Shown here: in pieces, positions 1 to 5,145 of the stretch
Position numbering within the stretch: the first letter of the stretch is position 1
Layout: every line of letters starts with the position of its first letter
From: Bdellovibrio sp.
GTDB taxonomy: Bacteria > Bdellovibrionota > Bdellovibrionia > Bdellovibrionales > Bdellovibrionaceae
Direction: 5' to 3'
Length of the DNA stretch: 5,305 bases
Assembly: GCA_003176075.1 (NCBI GenBank)
Contig: PSRN01000041.1
Location: forward strand, 1 to 5,305
Notes under the pieces: model-generated
What the model was told of the DNA's origin: nothing
Database searches by the model: none
What the model saw: only the letters and a program-made list of their open reading frames with translations
Position numbers and translations under genes: made by a program

Positions 1-32
1 GGCTTCGCCGCCCACGCTAATATCGGTGAGGT
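1..32. repeat. Partial copy of a GC-rich palindromic intergenic repeat (5' half cut by window edge)
   Basis: Bases 1-18 match 2303-2320 at 17 of 18 positions (GGCTTCGCCGC, then C or T, then CACGCT). Both copies are followed by GTGAGGT: directly at 2321-2327 and after 7 extra bases (AATATCG) here at 26-32. The complete copy at 2297-2320 folds as a hairpin, so this is most likely the right half of the same element, its left arm lying before the window. REP-like elements of this kind sit between genes in many bacteria. The family and its copy number here are inferred from this window alone. Confidence 0.6.
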
Positions 33-74
33 CCTCCAGCTCACCTTTTACCGACCTACCCAGAGGGAGAGTCT

Positions 75-105
75 GTGGCGGTGCCTCGGCCACGCTGAAG
101 GCACC
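75..105. repeat. Hairpin-forming, diverged relative of the palindromic element
   Basis: Positions 75-96 read GTGGCGG, a changed centre, then GGCCACGCT, echoing the GTGGCGG...CCGC(C/T)CACGCT frame of the elements at 1-18 and 2297-2320. Two alternative hairpins are possible: GTGGC (75-79) with GCCAC (89-93), or GGTGCCT (80-86) with AGGCACC (99-105) around a 12-base loop. No T-run follows, so it is not an intrinsic terminator. Relationship to the other copies is suggestive only. Confidence 0.35.
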
Positions 106-122
106 GACTTGGATTCTCTTCC

Positions 123-156
123 TCTGGGGTATTTGTCTGGGGTATTTGTCTGAGGT
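123..156. repeat. 13-bp tandem repeat, about 2.6 copies
   Basis: TCTGGGGTATTTG occurs at 123-135 and again, identical, at 136-148, followed by a partial third unit with one change (TCTGAGGT, 149-156). It lies in the non-coding leader, about 100 bp before the flaG-like start. A 13-bp unit would shift frame if translated, which agrees with the region being non-coding. Such tracts can change copy number by slippage. No function is visible. Confidence 0.85.
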
Positions 157-167
157 CTGTTTCGCCT

Positions 168-290
168 GTAAGATTGAACTCGCGGATGGGCCAGAATCCA
201 GCGGTCGAGCTTGGAGTCGAGTGTAGTATCTCCCCGATCCGACCGATCAGAAGACAATGGATGTCCGCAACGTGTTGGGTTCAATCTTAC
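168..290. repeat. Perfect 12-bp inverted repeat bracketing the flaG-like start codon
   Basis: GTAAGATTGAAC at 168-179 is the exact reverse complement of GTTCAATCTTAC at 279-290, with 99 bases between. The right arm lies in codons 8-12 of the flaG-like gene and the left arm in its leader, so on a transcript spanning both the start codon at 257 would sit inside the loop. This could be a long-range mRNA fold or a coincidence. The match is certain and the role is speculative. Confidence 0.5.
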
Positions 291-631
291 CCGTTAATCT
301 CTTCAGGAAAGACCCTGTGGAGAGAGCGATTAAGTCGGATTCCGCGACGGATCGGGACGCCAACGGGCAAATGCCACAGGGGGAGGCGCAAGACCGTCAC
401 CCACCGATGTCCGAGGAGCAGTTCAAAAAAGCCATGGAACACTTGCGCGGCCACTCGATCATTCGAGAGCACAACCTGACAGTCGAAGGAGTCCAGGTGG
501 AAGACCGGAACTTCGTACTGATCAAAGAGCCAGACGGAAGGATTGTTCGCCGAATCACCGAGCAGGAGTTGTGGAGTCTGCTCTCAGTGGGCGACAACGA
601 AAAAGGACAACTCCTCCGCCGAACGGCGTAG
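257..631 (+). CDS. flaG: FlaG-like flagellar protein
   Basis: A 124-residue soluble protein with no signal peptide or membrane segment. Residues 1-50 are polar and probably flexible, with IKSDSATDRDANGQ at 25-38. The C-terminal half (about 60-110) holds HNLTVEG (72-78) followed by FVLIKEPDGRIVRRIT (86-101) and EQELWSLL. This pattern of a two-stranded hairpin ending in a Gly turn and 'IxR+I', then Glu-rich helix, is the FlaG pattern (DxxTGEVIRQIPPEE). FlaG proteins are encoded beside fliD and affect filament length in several bacteria. I chose ATG 257 because I recall related Bdellovibrio proteins sharing the N-terminal stretch; ATG 407 (residue 51, MSEEQ) is the alternative. No strong Shine-Dalgarno precedes 257. 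Its position just before fliD and fliS supports the call. The symbol is tentative because overall similarity to classical FlaG is confined to the short core. Confidence 0.7.
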   Translation: MDVRNVLGSILPVNLFRKDPVERAIKSDSATDRDANGQMPQGEAQDRHPPMSEEQFKKAMEHLRGHSIIREHNLTVEGVQVEDRNFVLIKEPDGRIVRRITEQELWSLLSVGDNEKGQLLRRTA

Positions 632-795
632 ATGAATACGAGAAGCACTCTAGAAGTGGTCGAGCAGTCCTCGAAAAGTGCGCGAGAAGTGCTTGAAATG
701 TACTTGAGTCCTGTCACTGAATTGGACTCCGTCATCCCCCGACCGTCCAAACGATTGACTCACATCGGCTTTGAGCGCCGTGTGACAATGGCTTC
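632..795. other. Gap between flaG-like gene and fliD; possible small open frame of doubtful status
   Basis: An ATG at 632 directly abuts the flaG-like stop codon (629-631) and opens a frame that runs to 925, overlapping fliD by 130 bp. Its first 50 codons look moderately protein-like (acidic and hydrophobic residues alternate as in a helix, e.g. LEVVEQSS, AREVLEMYL), but beyond 796 it is simply an out-of-frame reading of fliD, and no Shine-Dalgarno precedes it. Either this is an untranslated spacer, a small coupled gene, or a decayed gene whose tail has been lost. A 7-bp inverted repeat (AAGCACT 643-649 and AGTGCTT 688-694) is also present. No promoter for fliD was recognised. Confidence 0.3.
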
Positions 796-2172
796 ATGGG
801 ACCCGTTCGCATCACAGGAATGGCCTCAGGCCTTCCCCCTAACATTGTTGACCAGCTCATGGATGCCGAGCGCATTCCGCTCAAGCAAATGCAGGAGAAA
901 AAAACCGACGAAGAGGGCCGGCTGAAACTTGTTGAGGACCTGGAAACGAAGGTTCAAAGTATCACCAAAAACCTCGACGAGCTTCTTGGCACAAGAGGGT
1001 TTTTCAACAATAAATTAATCTCCGGCGATCCGAACATCATCGACGGCGTGGTCGATCCGGAAAAGGCCACCACTGGCGAATGGCAAATCGAGGTTGTTCG
1101 CCTGGCGCAAAAACCAGGGGCCGTTTCAAACGCTTTCGCGGACAAGGACAAAACCCAGATCGGCACAGGCTATCTTCGCTTCGATACTCCCAACGGCAGA
1201 AAAGACGTTTACATCAATTCGCGCAACAACACCCTGGAGGGCGTCGCGCAAGCGATCAATAGCGCCAACATCGGGGTGCGCGGGCAAGTCATCATGGACA
1301 AAAAAGACCGCGAAAATCCTTACAAGCTGCTCGTGACTGGCCTTGCCACCGGCGACGACAATCAAGTCCAGTTCCCAACCATTTACATGCTTGATGGCGA
1401 TCGCGATGTCTATTTTGATGAATCGCGGGAGGCGCAAAACGCCATCATCAAGGTCGATGGCTTTGAGATGGAACTCACCGAAAACCAAGCCAAGGACATC
1501 ATCCCCGGCGTGAACCTGGATTTTAAGCAAGCCGCTCCCGGCCGACCGGTTCGGGTCAAGGTGAAAGAGGATATTGAGGCGGTCTCCGGCAAGATCAAAA
1601 ACTTTGTTGATGCCTACAATGGAGTCCTTGGATTTATTCAGAACCAGCACAAACTTACAAAGGACAAAAACGGCAATGAACGCATGGGGCCCATGGGGGG
1701 CGATGGAATGCTTCGATCGCTGGAATCGACCCTGCGCCGGGTGATTCTAAATCCCCAGCTTGGAGTGGAAAGCTCCATCCAACGAATGAATGAGCTGGGG
1801 ATCGAATTCAACCGGCAAGGCACTCTTCAATTCAATCCTGATAAATTTCAAAAAGTATTGTCCGGTTCGCCTTTTGACGTCGCCAACTTTTTTCGCGGCG
1901 ACCGATTGAAAACAGGGTTTGTTCCCACCGTGAAGAGAGATGTTGGTGATATCCTTTCCAGCCAATACGGACCCATTGCCATTCGCAAAAAGGGGATTTC
2001 CGACAAAATCCATAATTTCGACCAAAGGATTGAAATGAAAGAGAAGCAACTGGAAAAGAAAGAGGAACAATTGCGACAAAAATTTGCCGACTTGGAATCA
2101 AAGATGAGCCAAATCAATTCCCAGGGCGCGCAAGTCAACGCCATGTCCGCCGGAATGATGGCCAAGGGCTAG
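796..2172 (+). CDS. fliD: Flagellar filament cap protein FliD (HAP2)
   Basis: FliD is exported through the flagellar type III system and forms the distal cap under which flagellin subunits fold into the filament. The 458-residue product has the expected architecture. The N-terminal FliD domain (about 3-105) begins with ITGMASGLPPNIVDQLMDAE, the family signature in which a conserved SGL is followed by a helix. A middle domain (about 110-260) contains the long variable head, including ATGDDNQVQFPTIYMLDGD (184-202). The C-terminal FliD domain (about 260-440) has VDAYNGVLGFI (271-281), LGIEFNRQGTLQFNPDKF (334-351) and VANFF (362-366). A charged coiled coil spans about 403-440. ATG 796 is the only reasonable start: an in-frame TGA lies at 772-774. 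No clear Shine-Dalgarno is present. The wording of the N-terminus resembles Bdellovibrio-type FliD more than enterobacterial FliD. Export chaperone candidates follow downstream. Confidence 0.96.
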   Translation: MGPVRITGMASGLPPNIVDQLMDAERIPLKQMQEKKTDEEGRLKLVEDLETKVQSITKNLDELLGTRGFFNNKLISGDPNIIDGVVDPEKATTGEWQIEVVRLAQKPGAVSNAFADKDKTQIGTGYLRFDTPNGRKDVYINSRNNTLEGVAQAINSANIGVRGQVIMDKKDRENPYKLLVTGLATGDDNQVQFPTIYMLDGDRDVYFDESREAQNAIIKVDGFEMELTENQAKDIIPGVNLDFKQAAPGRPVRVKVKEDIEAVSGKIKNFVDAYNGVLGFIQNQHKLTKDKNGNERMGPMGGDGMLRSLESTLRRVILNPQLGVESSIQRMNELGIEFNRQGTLQFNPDKFQKVLSGSPFDVANFFRGDRLKTGFVPTVKRDVGDILSSQYGPIAIRKKGISDKIHNFDQRIEMKEKQLEKKEEQLRQKFADLESKMSQINSQGAQVNAMSAGMMAKG

Positions 2173-2202
2173 CGGGCGGTGGTTCATGGATTTCGCAATG
2201 AG

Positions 2203-2248
2203 AGTCCTCACTGGACTTGAGAGATGAAAGGGGCCATCCGATGGATGG
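2203..2248 (+). other. Two small hairpins in the fliD-fliS gap
   Basis: AGTCC (2203-2207) pairs with GGACT (2213-2217) around a 5-base loop, and CCATCC (2234-2239) pairs with GGATGG (2243-2248) around GAT. GATGGAT also recurs nearby at 2241-2247 and 2260-2266. Neither hairpin is followed by a T-run, so they are poor terminators. They may influence mRNA stability between fliD and fliS, or be chance. Confidence 0.3.
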
Positions 2249-2296
2249 ATTGACGCGATTGATGGATCGTTGTCACGGATGCAATGGAATGATACC

Positions 2297-2320
2297 CGTG
2301 GCGGCTTCGCCGCTCACGCT
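2297..2320. repeat. Complete copy of the palindromic intergenic element
   Basis: The sequence folds as CGTG-GCGGC (2297-2305), loop TTC, GCCGC (2309-2313), bulged T at 2314, then CACG (2315-2318). It shares 17 of 18 bases with the partial copy at the window start, and the flanking GTGAGGT too. The fliS Shine-Dalgarno (GAGGTGG, 2323-2329) begins 5 bases after the hairpin, so the element lies inside the fliS leader. No T-run follows, so it is not a standard terminator. It is best read as a REP-like mobile or structural element that could affect transcript stability or fliS initiation. Confidence 0.7.
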
Positions 2321-2337
2321 GTGAGGTGGATTGAGAA

Positions 2338-2748
2338 ATGAGTCATCCCTATCAAAAATACAAACAGACTCAAGTGGTCAGCGCCAGCCGGGAGAAAATA
2401 TTGCTCATGATGTACGAGGGCGCCATCAAGTTTACCAAGCAGGCGATCAGGGCCGCGGAGGAAAAGAAAGTGCCTGATCGGTGCACTTTCATTGGGCGGG
2501 CTTACGATATCGTCATGGAGCTCAACAATACCTTGGATCATAAAATCGGTGGAGACATCGCGAAGAATTTAGAACAGCTTTATATGTTTATCACTGATCA
2601 GTACACAAAAGCGAATATCAACGGAACCGTCGAACCCTTGCGGAATGCGCTCAAGGTCCTTGAGACTCTGTACGAAGGATGGATCGGAGCCGTTGAAAAG
2701 ATGAAGAAAGAAGAATCACTTAAAAACGGCGGGGCCAAAGCCGGTTGA
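2338..2748 (+). CDS. fliS: Flagellin export chaperone FliS
   Basis: FliS binds the disordered C-terminus of flagellin in the cytoplasm, prevents early polymerisation and delivers it to the export gate. The 136-residue product is the usual length and almost wholly helical. It shows the family landmarks: YQKYKQTQV near the N-terminus (5-13), ILLMMYEGAIKF (21-32, the 'LilmLYdGai' motif), ELNNTLDHKIGGDIAKNLEQ (61-80, matching L-LD--Gg-ia-nL), LYMFITDQYTKAN (81-93) and the late Leu/Trp segment LETLYEGW (108-115). The last 20 residues are a Lys/Gly-rich tail. ATG 2338 is supported by GAGGTGG at 2323-2329 with 8 bases between. It lies 165 bp after fliD and 45 bp before the FliT-like gene, a normal cap-export arrangement. 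Identification is firm. Confidence 0.96.
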   Translation: MSHPYQKYKQTQVVSASREKILLMMYEGAIKFTKQAIRAAEEKKVPDRCTFIGRAYDIVMELNNTLDHKIGGDIAKNLEQLYMFITDQYTKANINGTVEPLRNALKVLETLYEGWIGAVEKMKKEESLKNGGAKAG

Positions 2749-2768
2749 TGGTGAATACCAAAGGTCAA

Positions 2769-2788
2769 TGCCCAAGACGGGCAGGGGG
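2769..2788 (+). promoter_or_regulatory. Hairpin abutting a strong ribosome-binding site
   Basis: TGCCC (2769-2773) pairs perfectly with GGGCA (2779-2783) around a 5-base loop, and the Shine-Dalgarno AGGGGG (2783-2788) starts at the hairpin's last base. The start ATG follows after 5 bases. The Shine-Dalgarno confirms the start at 2794. Whether the hairpin modulates access to it is speculation. Confidence 0.5.
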
Positions 2789-2793
2789 ATCTC

Positions 2794-3219
2794 ATGACGA
2801 GAATTGTGCAATTGCTGCAGCAAAAAAACCATTACCTCGAAAAGTTCTTCTCTTTGAATGAATCGGAGCTCCTCGGTTTCAAGCAGGGTCGATTCGACTC
2901 CCTGGAGTACTTTTACCAAACGCGGGAAAAAATCCTTGAGCAGCTTCGCTACATCGACGGACAACTGGCCAAGACGCAAGAAGACCTTCCGATTGAGGAA
3001 CGTCCCCACCGGGATATTCGCGAAGAGGTCATGAATCACCTCGCCATGAAGGATCAATATGTGCGGGAGATTCTCAACCAGGACCTGCAAATCCTGGCCT
3101 GCATTGAAGAAGCGAAATCGGCGATCATTCGCGAACTGCAAGAGGTTCGCCGGTCAAAAAGGGCGGTCAGTGGGTACAAATCAAAGCCAATGAATCACCG
3201 CCTCAACGAGGAAGCGTAG
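2794..3219 (+). CDS. FliT/FlgN-like flagellar chaperone, helical
   Basis: The product has 141 residues, highly charged, with no signal peptide or membrane segment. It appears to be helical throughout, with heptad-like Leu/Ile spacing at about 3-60 (IVQLLQQKNHYLEKF, TREKILEQLRYIDGQL) and about 76-122 (EEVMNHLAMKDQYVREIL, QILACIEEAKSAIIRELQEV). A Lys/Arg-rich tail with GYKS (127-130) ends it. This plan (long helical hairpin, short basic C-terminus) and its position right after fliS fit a FliT-type (FliD) or FlgN-type (hook-filament junction protein) export chaperone. There is no diagnostic motif, so I give no symbol. It is probably cotranscribed with fliS (45-bp gap, strong Shine-Dalgarno at 2783-2788). 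It ends 12 bp before the convergent toxin gene, with no terminator visible between them. Confidence 0.75.
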   Translation: MTRIVQLLQQKNHYLEKFFSLNESELLGFKQGRFDSLEYFYQTREKILEQLRYIDGQLAKTQEDLPIEERPHRDIREEVMNHLAMKDQYVREILNQDLQILACIEEAKSAIIRELQEVRRSKRAVSGYKSKPMNHRLNEEA

Positions 3220-3231
3220 TGCTTTTACAGA

Positions 3232-4263
3232 CTATTGAAAAAAGCCGATGGGCCTGGCGATTCCTGACTGAAAAACCTCCACCATCGCGACGTTTTTGGT
3301 TTTTGAAAAGGCCTTTTTTCCAACTTGCAGCGCTTGGTCCTTTTCATAATAGAATGGCTCTCCTTCAATGTATGAGCGCGTTTTTCCGTTTTTGAGATGA
3401 ACTGACACGCGCACTTGAAACGTGGGAATGAGAGTCATGAGTCGATCGAGAAAGAATCCCGCTCTCCATTGGTTCAACAAATCTAAATCTTCTGGTCTGA
3501 GGAATCGCTCCACGTCTTTTTTCTGTTGGTTCCAATTGGTATTCTTGATTTTCTTTGAAAGCTCTTCTGCATACCATCGATTATCAACTCTAACCCTTTT
3601 TTCCTTCCATGGCCCCAATTGATTTAGAGCATGCGAGAGGAGCTCAAAGTTGATCGGAGTTTTCCGACTTACGTACCACACGAAATCAAACCAATCTCTT
3701 CCTTTAATGTAGGGTCGACAGAGTAAAGCATGACTCTTCCCCGCAAATAAACTTGCAAGGTCGTGGGAAATCACCGGAACCGTGATGGGAAAGTTGATAT
3801 ACTTCTGTTCAATCTTTGCGCCCTTGGGAGGATCGGTATCGATTTCAAGTTTGATTTTAATCAATCTGGAGCTTTGATTTCGATGGCTGAGCAGTAAGAG
3901 GTTCCCAATGGAATTCTCCTTTAGAAACACACTTTTCACTGCGCCACTCTTATCGCGTTCGACAACTTGAAACTGAAAACCGTAGGCTTCCAGTTCCGCC
4001 TTCATGTTTTTCAGATAGGTTTCCCACCGAAAGTTAGAACTGGGCTTTTGGAGTGCAAAATCAAGGTCCTCGGAGAATCGATTCAATCCATATAAAATAC
4101 GTAAACAGGTGCCGCCTTGAAAAGCAGCCACTTTAAAGAAGCCTGCTCTAGACAAAGCGGATAAAGCGATTTCTTGAGCAATCTCCTTCAGCGCATTTTC
4201 CTCTTGAAGCTGATTTTGAAATGAATATTGGTTGAGCCTTTCTTGAATAATCTTAATGCTCAT
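3232..4263 (-). CDS. AbiEii-like nucleotidyltransferase toxin (type IV toxin-antitoxin)
   Basis: This is a DNA polymerase beta-type nucleotidyltransferase of the AbiEii family. Relatives bind GTP and block growth, and the related mycobacterial MenT toxins add nucleotides to tRNA acceptor ends. The 343-residue product (counted from ATG 4263) shows the motifs in order: GGT (50-52) followed by RFSEDLDF (62-69) with likely metal-binding Asp66 and Asp68; KLEIDTDPP (138-146) with Asp142 as probable third acidic residue; Lys176 in LFAGKSHALL; and KGRDWFDFVW (187-196). All key residues appear intact, so the toxin is probably active. Residues from about 282 onward form an extra segment that I do not associate with this family. 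The frame overlaps the antitoxin gene by 11 bp (14 if the in-frame GTG at 4266 is used), suggesting translational coupling. GC is lower than in the flagellar genes (42% and 33% in two hand-counted 60-base lines). Confidence 0.9.
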   Translation of the reverse strand: MSIKIIQERLNQYSFQNQLQEENALKEIAQEIALSALSRAGFFKVAAFQGGTCLRILYGLNRFSEDLDFALQKPSSNFRWETYLKNMKAELEAYGFQFQVVERDKSGAVKSVFLKENSIGNLLLLSHRNQSSRLIKIKLEIDTDPPKGAKIEQKYINFPITVPVISHDLASLFAGKSHALLCRPYIKGRDWFDFVWYVSRKTPINFELLSHALNQLGPWKEKRVRVDNRWYAEELSKKIKNTNWNQQKKDVERFLRPEDLDLLNQWRAGFFLDRLMTLIPTFQVRVSVHLKNGKTRSYIEGEPFYYEKDQALQVGKKAFSKTKNVAMVEVFQSGIARPIGFFQ

Positions 4264-4888
4264 CACTTTGCATCTTTCTTAGCCCTTCAAGCATATGAGC
4301 AACTCTTGCCGTTCTGTACTCTTTCGCCAGCAACTCGATTTCAATTGGATTGATTTTAAGTTCACTCTTTTCGATTCTCAAACTCTCCAACAGCTCCCCG
4401 GTGCCCGGCCAGGTTTGGTGCCTGCAAAAGACATAATCAGCAAGGGCCTTTGCCGGCGTTGCCATTAAATAGACAGCCCGTTCCTTTTCGACTCGTTCAA
4501 CCCCCATATAAAAAATTCGGCGGGGAACTTGAGAAAAAGAATACACGCCAATCGGCGTTTCAAATGTTCGCGATCGTTTGAGACAAGCGCTTGTGACCCC
4601 ATAAACCGCTTCGGGAATCAGACCATGATGTGAAAGTGCCGATTCAAAACTGACATAGGAAGGCCCATAGATCTTCTGCGCTACTTCGAAAGCATTCGGC
4701 GGTCTACGCTGGTAACGTTTTGCCAGTTGGTAAAGCCCCCGCCGAAGATGAATCAATTTCCCATTCGCTAGGGCACGCTTGATTTGGTTGTAGCGACTCG
4801 CTGGGGTGCCACTTAGCAGTACAGTCAATTCGGTATCGGTTACTGTGTCGTAAGTGAGGTTCTCCAAAATTTTATCCAATAGATCCAT
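4253..4888 (-). CDS. AbiEi-like antitoxin and transcriptional repressor
   Basis: First gene of the toxin-antitoxin pair. AbiEi proteins have an N-terminal winged helix that represses the operon and a C-terminal domain required for neutralising the toxin, without stable toxin binding (type IV). The 211-residue product (from ATG 4888) has a winged-helix segment at about 2-60, ending in the wing-like LRRGLYQLAKRY. The family segment YGPSYVSFESALSHHGLIPE (74-93) is followed by VYGVTSACLKRSRTFETPIG and by ATPAKALADYVF (143-154), matching the typical 'AtpekALlD' stretch. An in-frame GTG at 4903 would add five residues. I prefer ATG 4888 because the 4903 codon lies inside the left arm of a perfect palindrome that is probably the operator, and no Shine-Dalgarno precedes it. 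ATG 4888 has only a weak AGG three bases upstream, so a very short leader or leaderless translation is possible. Confidence 0.88.
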   Translation of the reverse strand: MDLLDKILENLTYDTVTDTELTVLLSGTPASRYNQIKRALANGKLIHLRRGLYQLAKRYQRRPPNAFEVAQKIYGPSYVSFESALSHHGLIPEAVYGVTSACLKRSRTFETPIGVYSFSQVPRRIFYMGVERVEKERAVYLMATPAKALADYVFCRHQTWPGTGELLESLRIEKSELKINPIEIELLAKEYRTARVAHMLEGLRKMQSDEH

Positions 4889-4898
4889 AAACCTATTA

Positions 4899-4933
4899 TG
4901 CACGAAACTATCGAATAATGATAGTTTCGTGCA
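4899..4933. promoter_or_regulatory. Perfect 14-bp-arm palindrome: probable AbiEi operator
   Basis: TGCACGAAACTATC (4899-4912) and GATAGTTTCGTGCA (4920-4933) are exact reverse complements separated by 7 bases. The palindrome lies directly upstream of the antitoxin ATG at 4888. Characterised AbiEi proteins repress their own promoter by binding inverted repeats upstream of the operon, so this is the obvious autoregulatory site. It is followed by no T-run in either direction, which argues against a terminator. Confidence 0.8.
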
Positions 4934-4934
4934 A
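4907..4934 (-). promoter_or_regulatory. Possible sigma-70-type promoter of the toxin-antitoxin operon
   Basis: On the minus strand TTGCAC (4934-4929) could act as -35 and GATAGT (4912-4907) as -10 with a 16-base spacer. Transcription would then start near 4900, just 12 or so bases before ATG 4888, and the GTG at 4903 would not be transcribed. Both hexamers lie within or touch the palindrome, which would explain repression. Matches to consensus are only 3/6 and 4/6, so this is a weak call. Confidence 0.3.
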
Positions 4935-5030
4935 AATTGCTTAAGTTGTTGAAAATACTAAAAAATGTCATCATCTTAATACTTGCACAAGCCTTTTTGT
5001 TGCCAAAAATCCAATTCGCTATTCAAGGGT

Positions 5031-5059
5031 TCACCGTCATGATTTTGACCTCACCGTCA
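5031..5059 (+). repeat. TCACCGTCA direct repeats, possible activator sites
   Basis: TCACCGTCA occurs at 5031-5039 and 5051-5059, exactly 20 bp apart (about two helical turns), so both copies would face the same side of DNA. The second also forms TTGAC-N6-GTCAA (5045-5060), a short dyad. They lie about 75-105 bp upstream of the transcription start predicted from the sigma-54 promoter at 5109-5124, a usual distance for upstream activator sequences of enhancer-binding proteins. The repeat is plain; the regulatory role is inferred from spacing. Confidence 0.5.
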
Positions 5060-5108
5060 AGAGGTCGACGAAACACGACGTTGTTAAGGGATCAATTCGT
5101 CAACGGCT

Positions 5109-5124
5109 TGGCATCCGGGTTGCT
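5109..5124 (+). promoter_or_regulatory. Sigma-54 (-24/-12) promoter
   Basis: TGGCATCCGGGTTGCT fits the RpoN consensus TGGCAYR-N4-TTGCW at all fixed positions except the base after the Y. The invariant GG (5110-5111) and GC (5122-5123) are separated by 10 bases, as required. Transcription would start near 5135, about 11 bases before a strong Shine-Dalgarno (5146-5151) and 22 bases before the GTG at 5157. This consistent chain supports a real promoter for the gene running off the window. Confidence 0.65.
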
Positions 5125-5145
5125 TGGCTGAAGAACAGCATCCAT

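Larger units (their letters stand above)
1..256. other. Gene-free leader region upstream of the flaG-like gene
   Basis: I find no credible coding sequence here. Open frames of 60-100 codons exist on both strands, but they cross the repeats, are rich in Arg, Ser, Pro and Trp, and resemble no protein I know. The region holds the partial palindromic element at 1-32, a diverged relative near 75-105, a 13-bp tandem repeat at 123-156 and the left arm of a long-range inverted repeat at 168-179. I looked for a sigma-28 (TAAA-N15-GCCGATAA) or sigma-54 flagellar promoter and saw no good match, so transcription may enter from an upstream gene such as flagellin. Confidence 0.6.

Noticed and set aside
98..113. 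AGGCACCGACTTGGA considered as a sigma-54 promoter
   Set aside because: Spacing between the GG and the -12 element is one base short, and the invariant GC is missing.
225..250. CCGATC direct repeats considered as a sigma-28 -10 element
   Set aside because: No TAAA-like -35 at the required distance, and the match to GCCGATAA is partial.
26..284. Open frames on both strands in the leader region
   Set aside because: They cross the palindromic elements and the 13-bp tandem repeat, have unnatural composition and lack credible ribosome-binding sites.
1126..1650. 174-codon open frame on the minus strand
   Set aside because: It lies wholly inside fliD, whose motifs are unmistakable; the antisense frame has no recognisable domain.
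2716..3141. 141-codon open frame on the minus strand, smooth in composition
   Set aside because: It is antisense to the FliT-like gene and the fliS tail. The plus-strand gene has a strong Shine-Dalgarno and the expected flagellar context, so this is a shadow.
4899..4933. Palindrome considered as a transcription terminator
   Set aside because: No T-run on either side, and it sits upstream of the antitoxin gene where a repressor site is expected.
4937..5131. 64-codon plus-strand frame with a hydrophobic N-terminus (LKILKNVIILILAQAFLL)
   Set aside because: It looks like a membrane peptide, but it begins with TTG, has no Shine-Dalgarno, and runs through the TCACCGTCA repeats and the sigma-54 promoter. 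Kept as non-coding.
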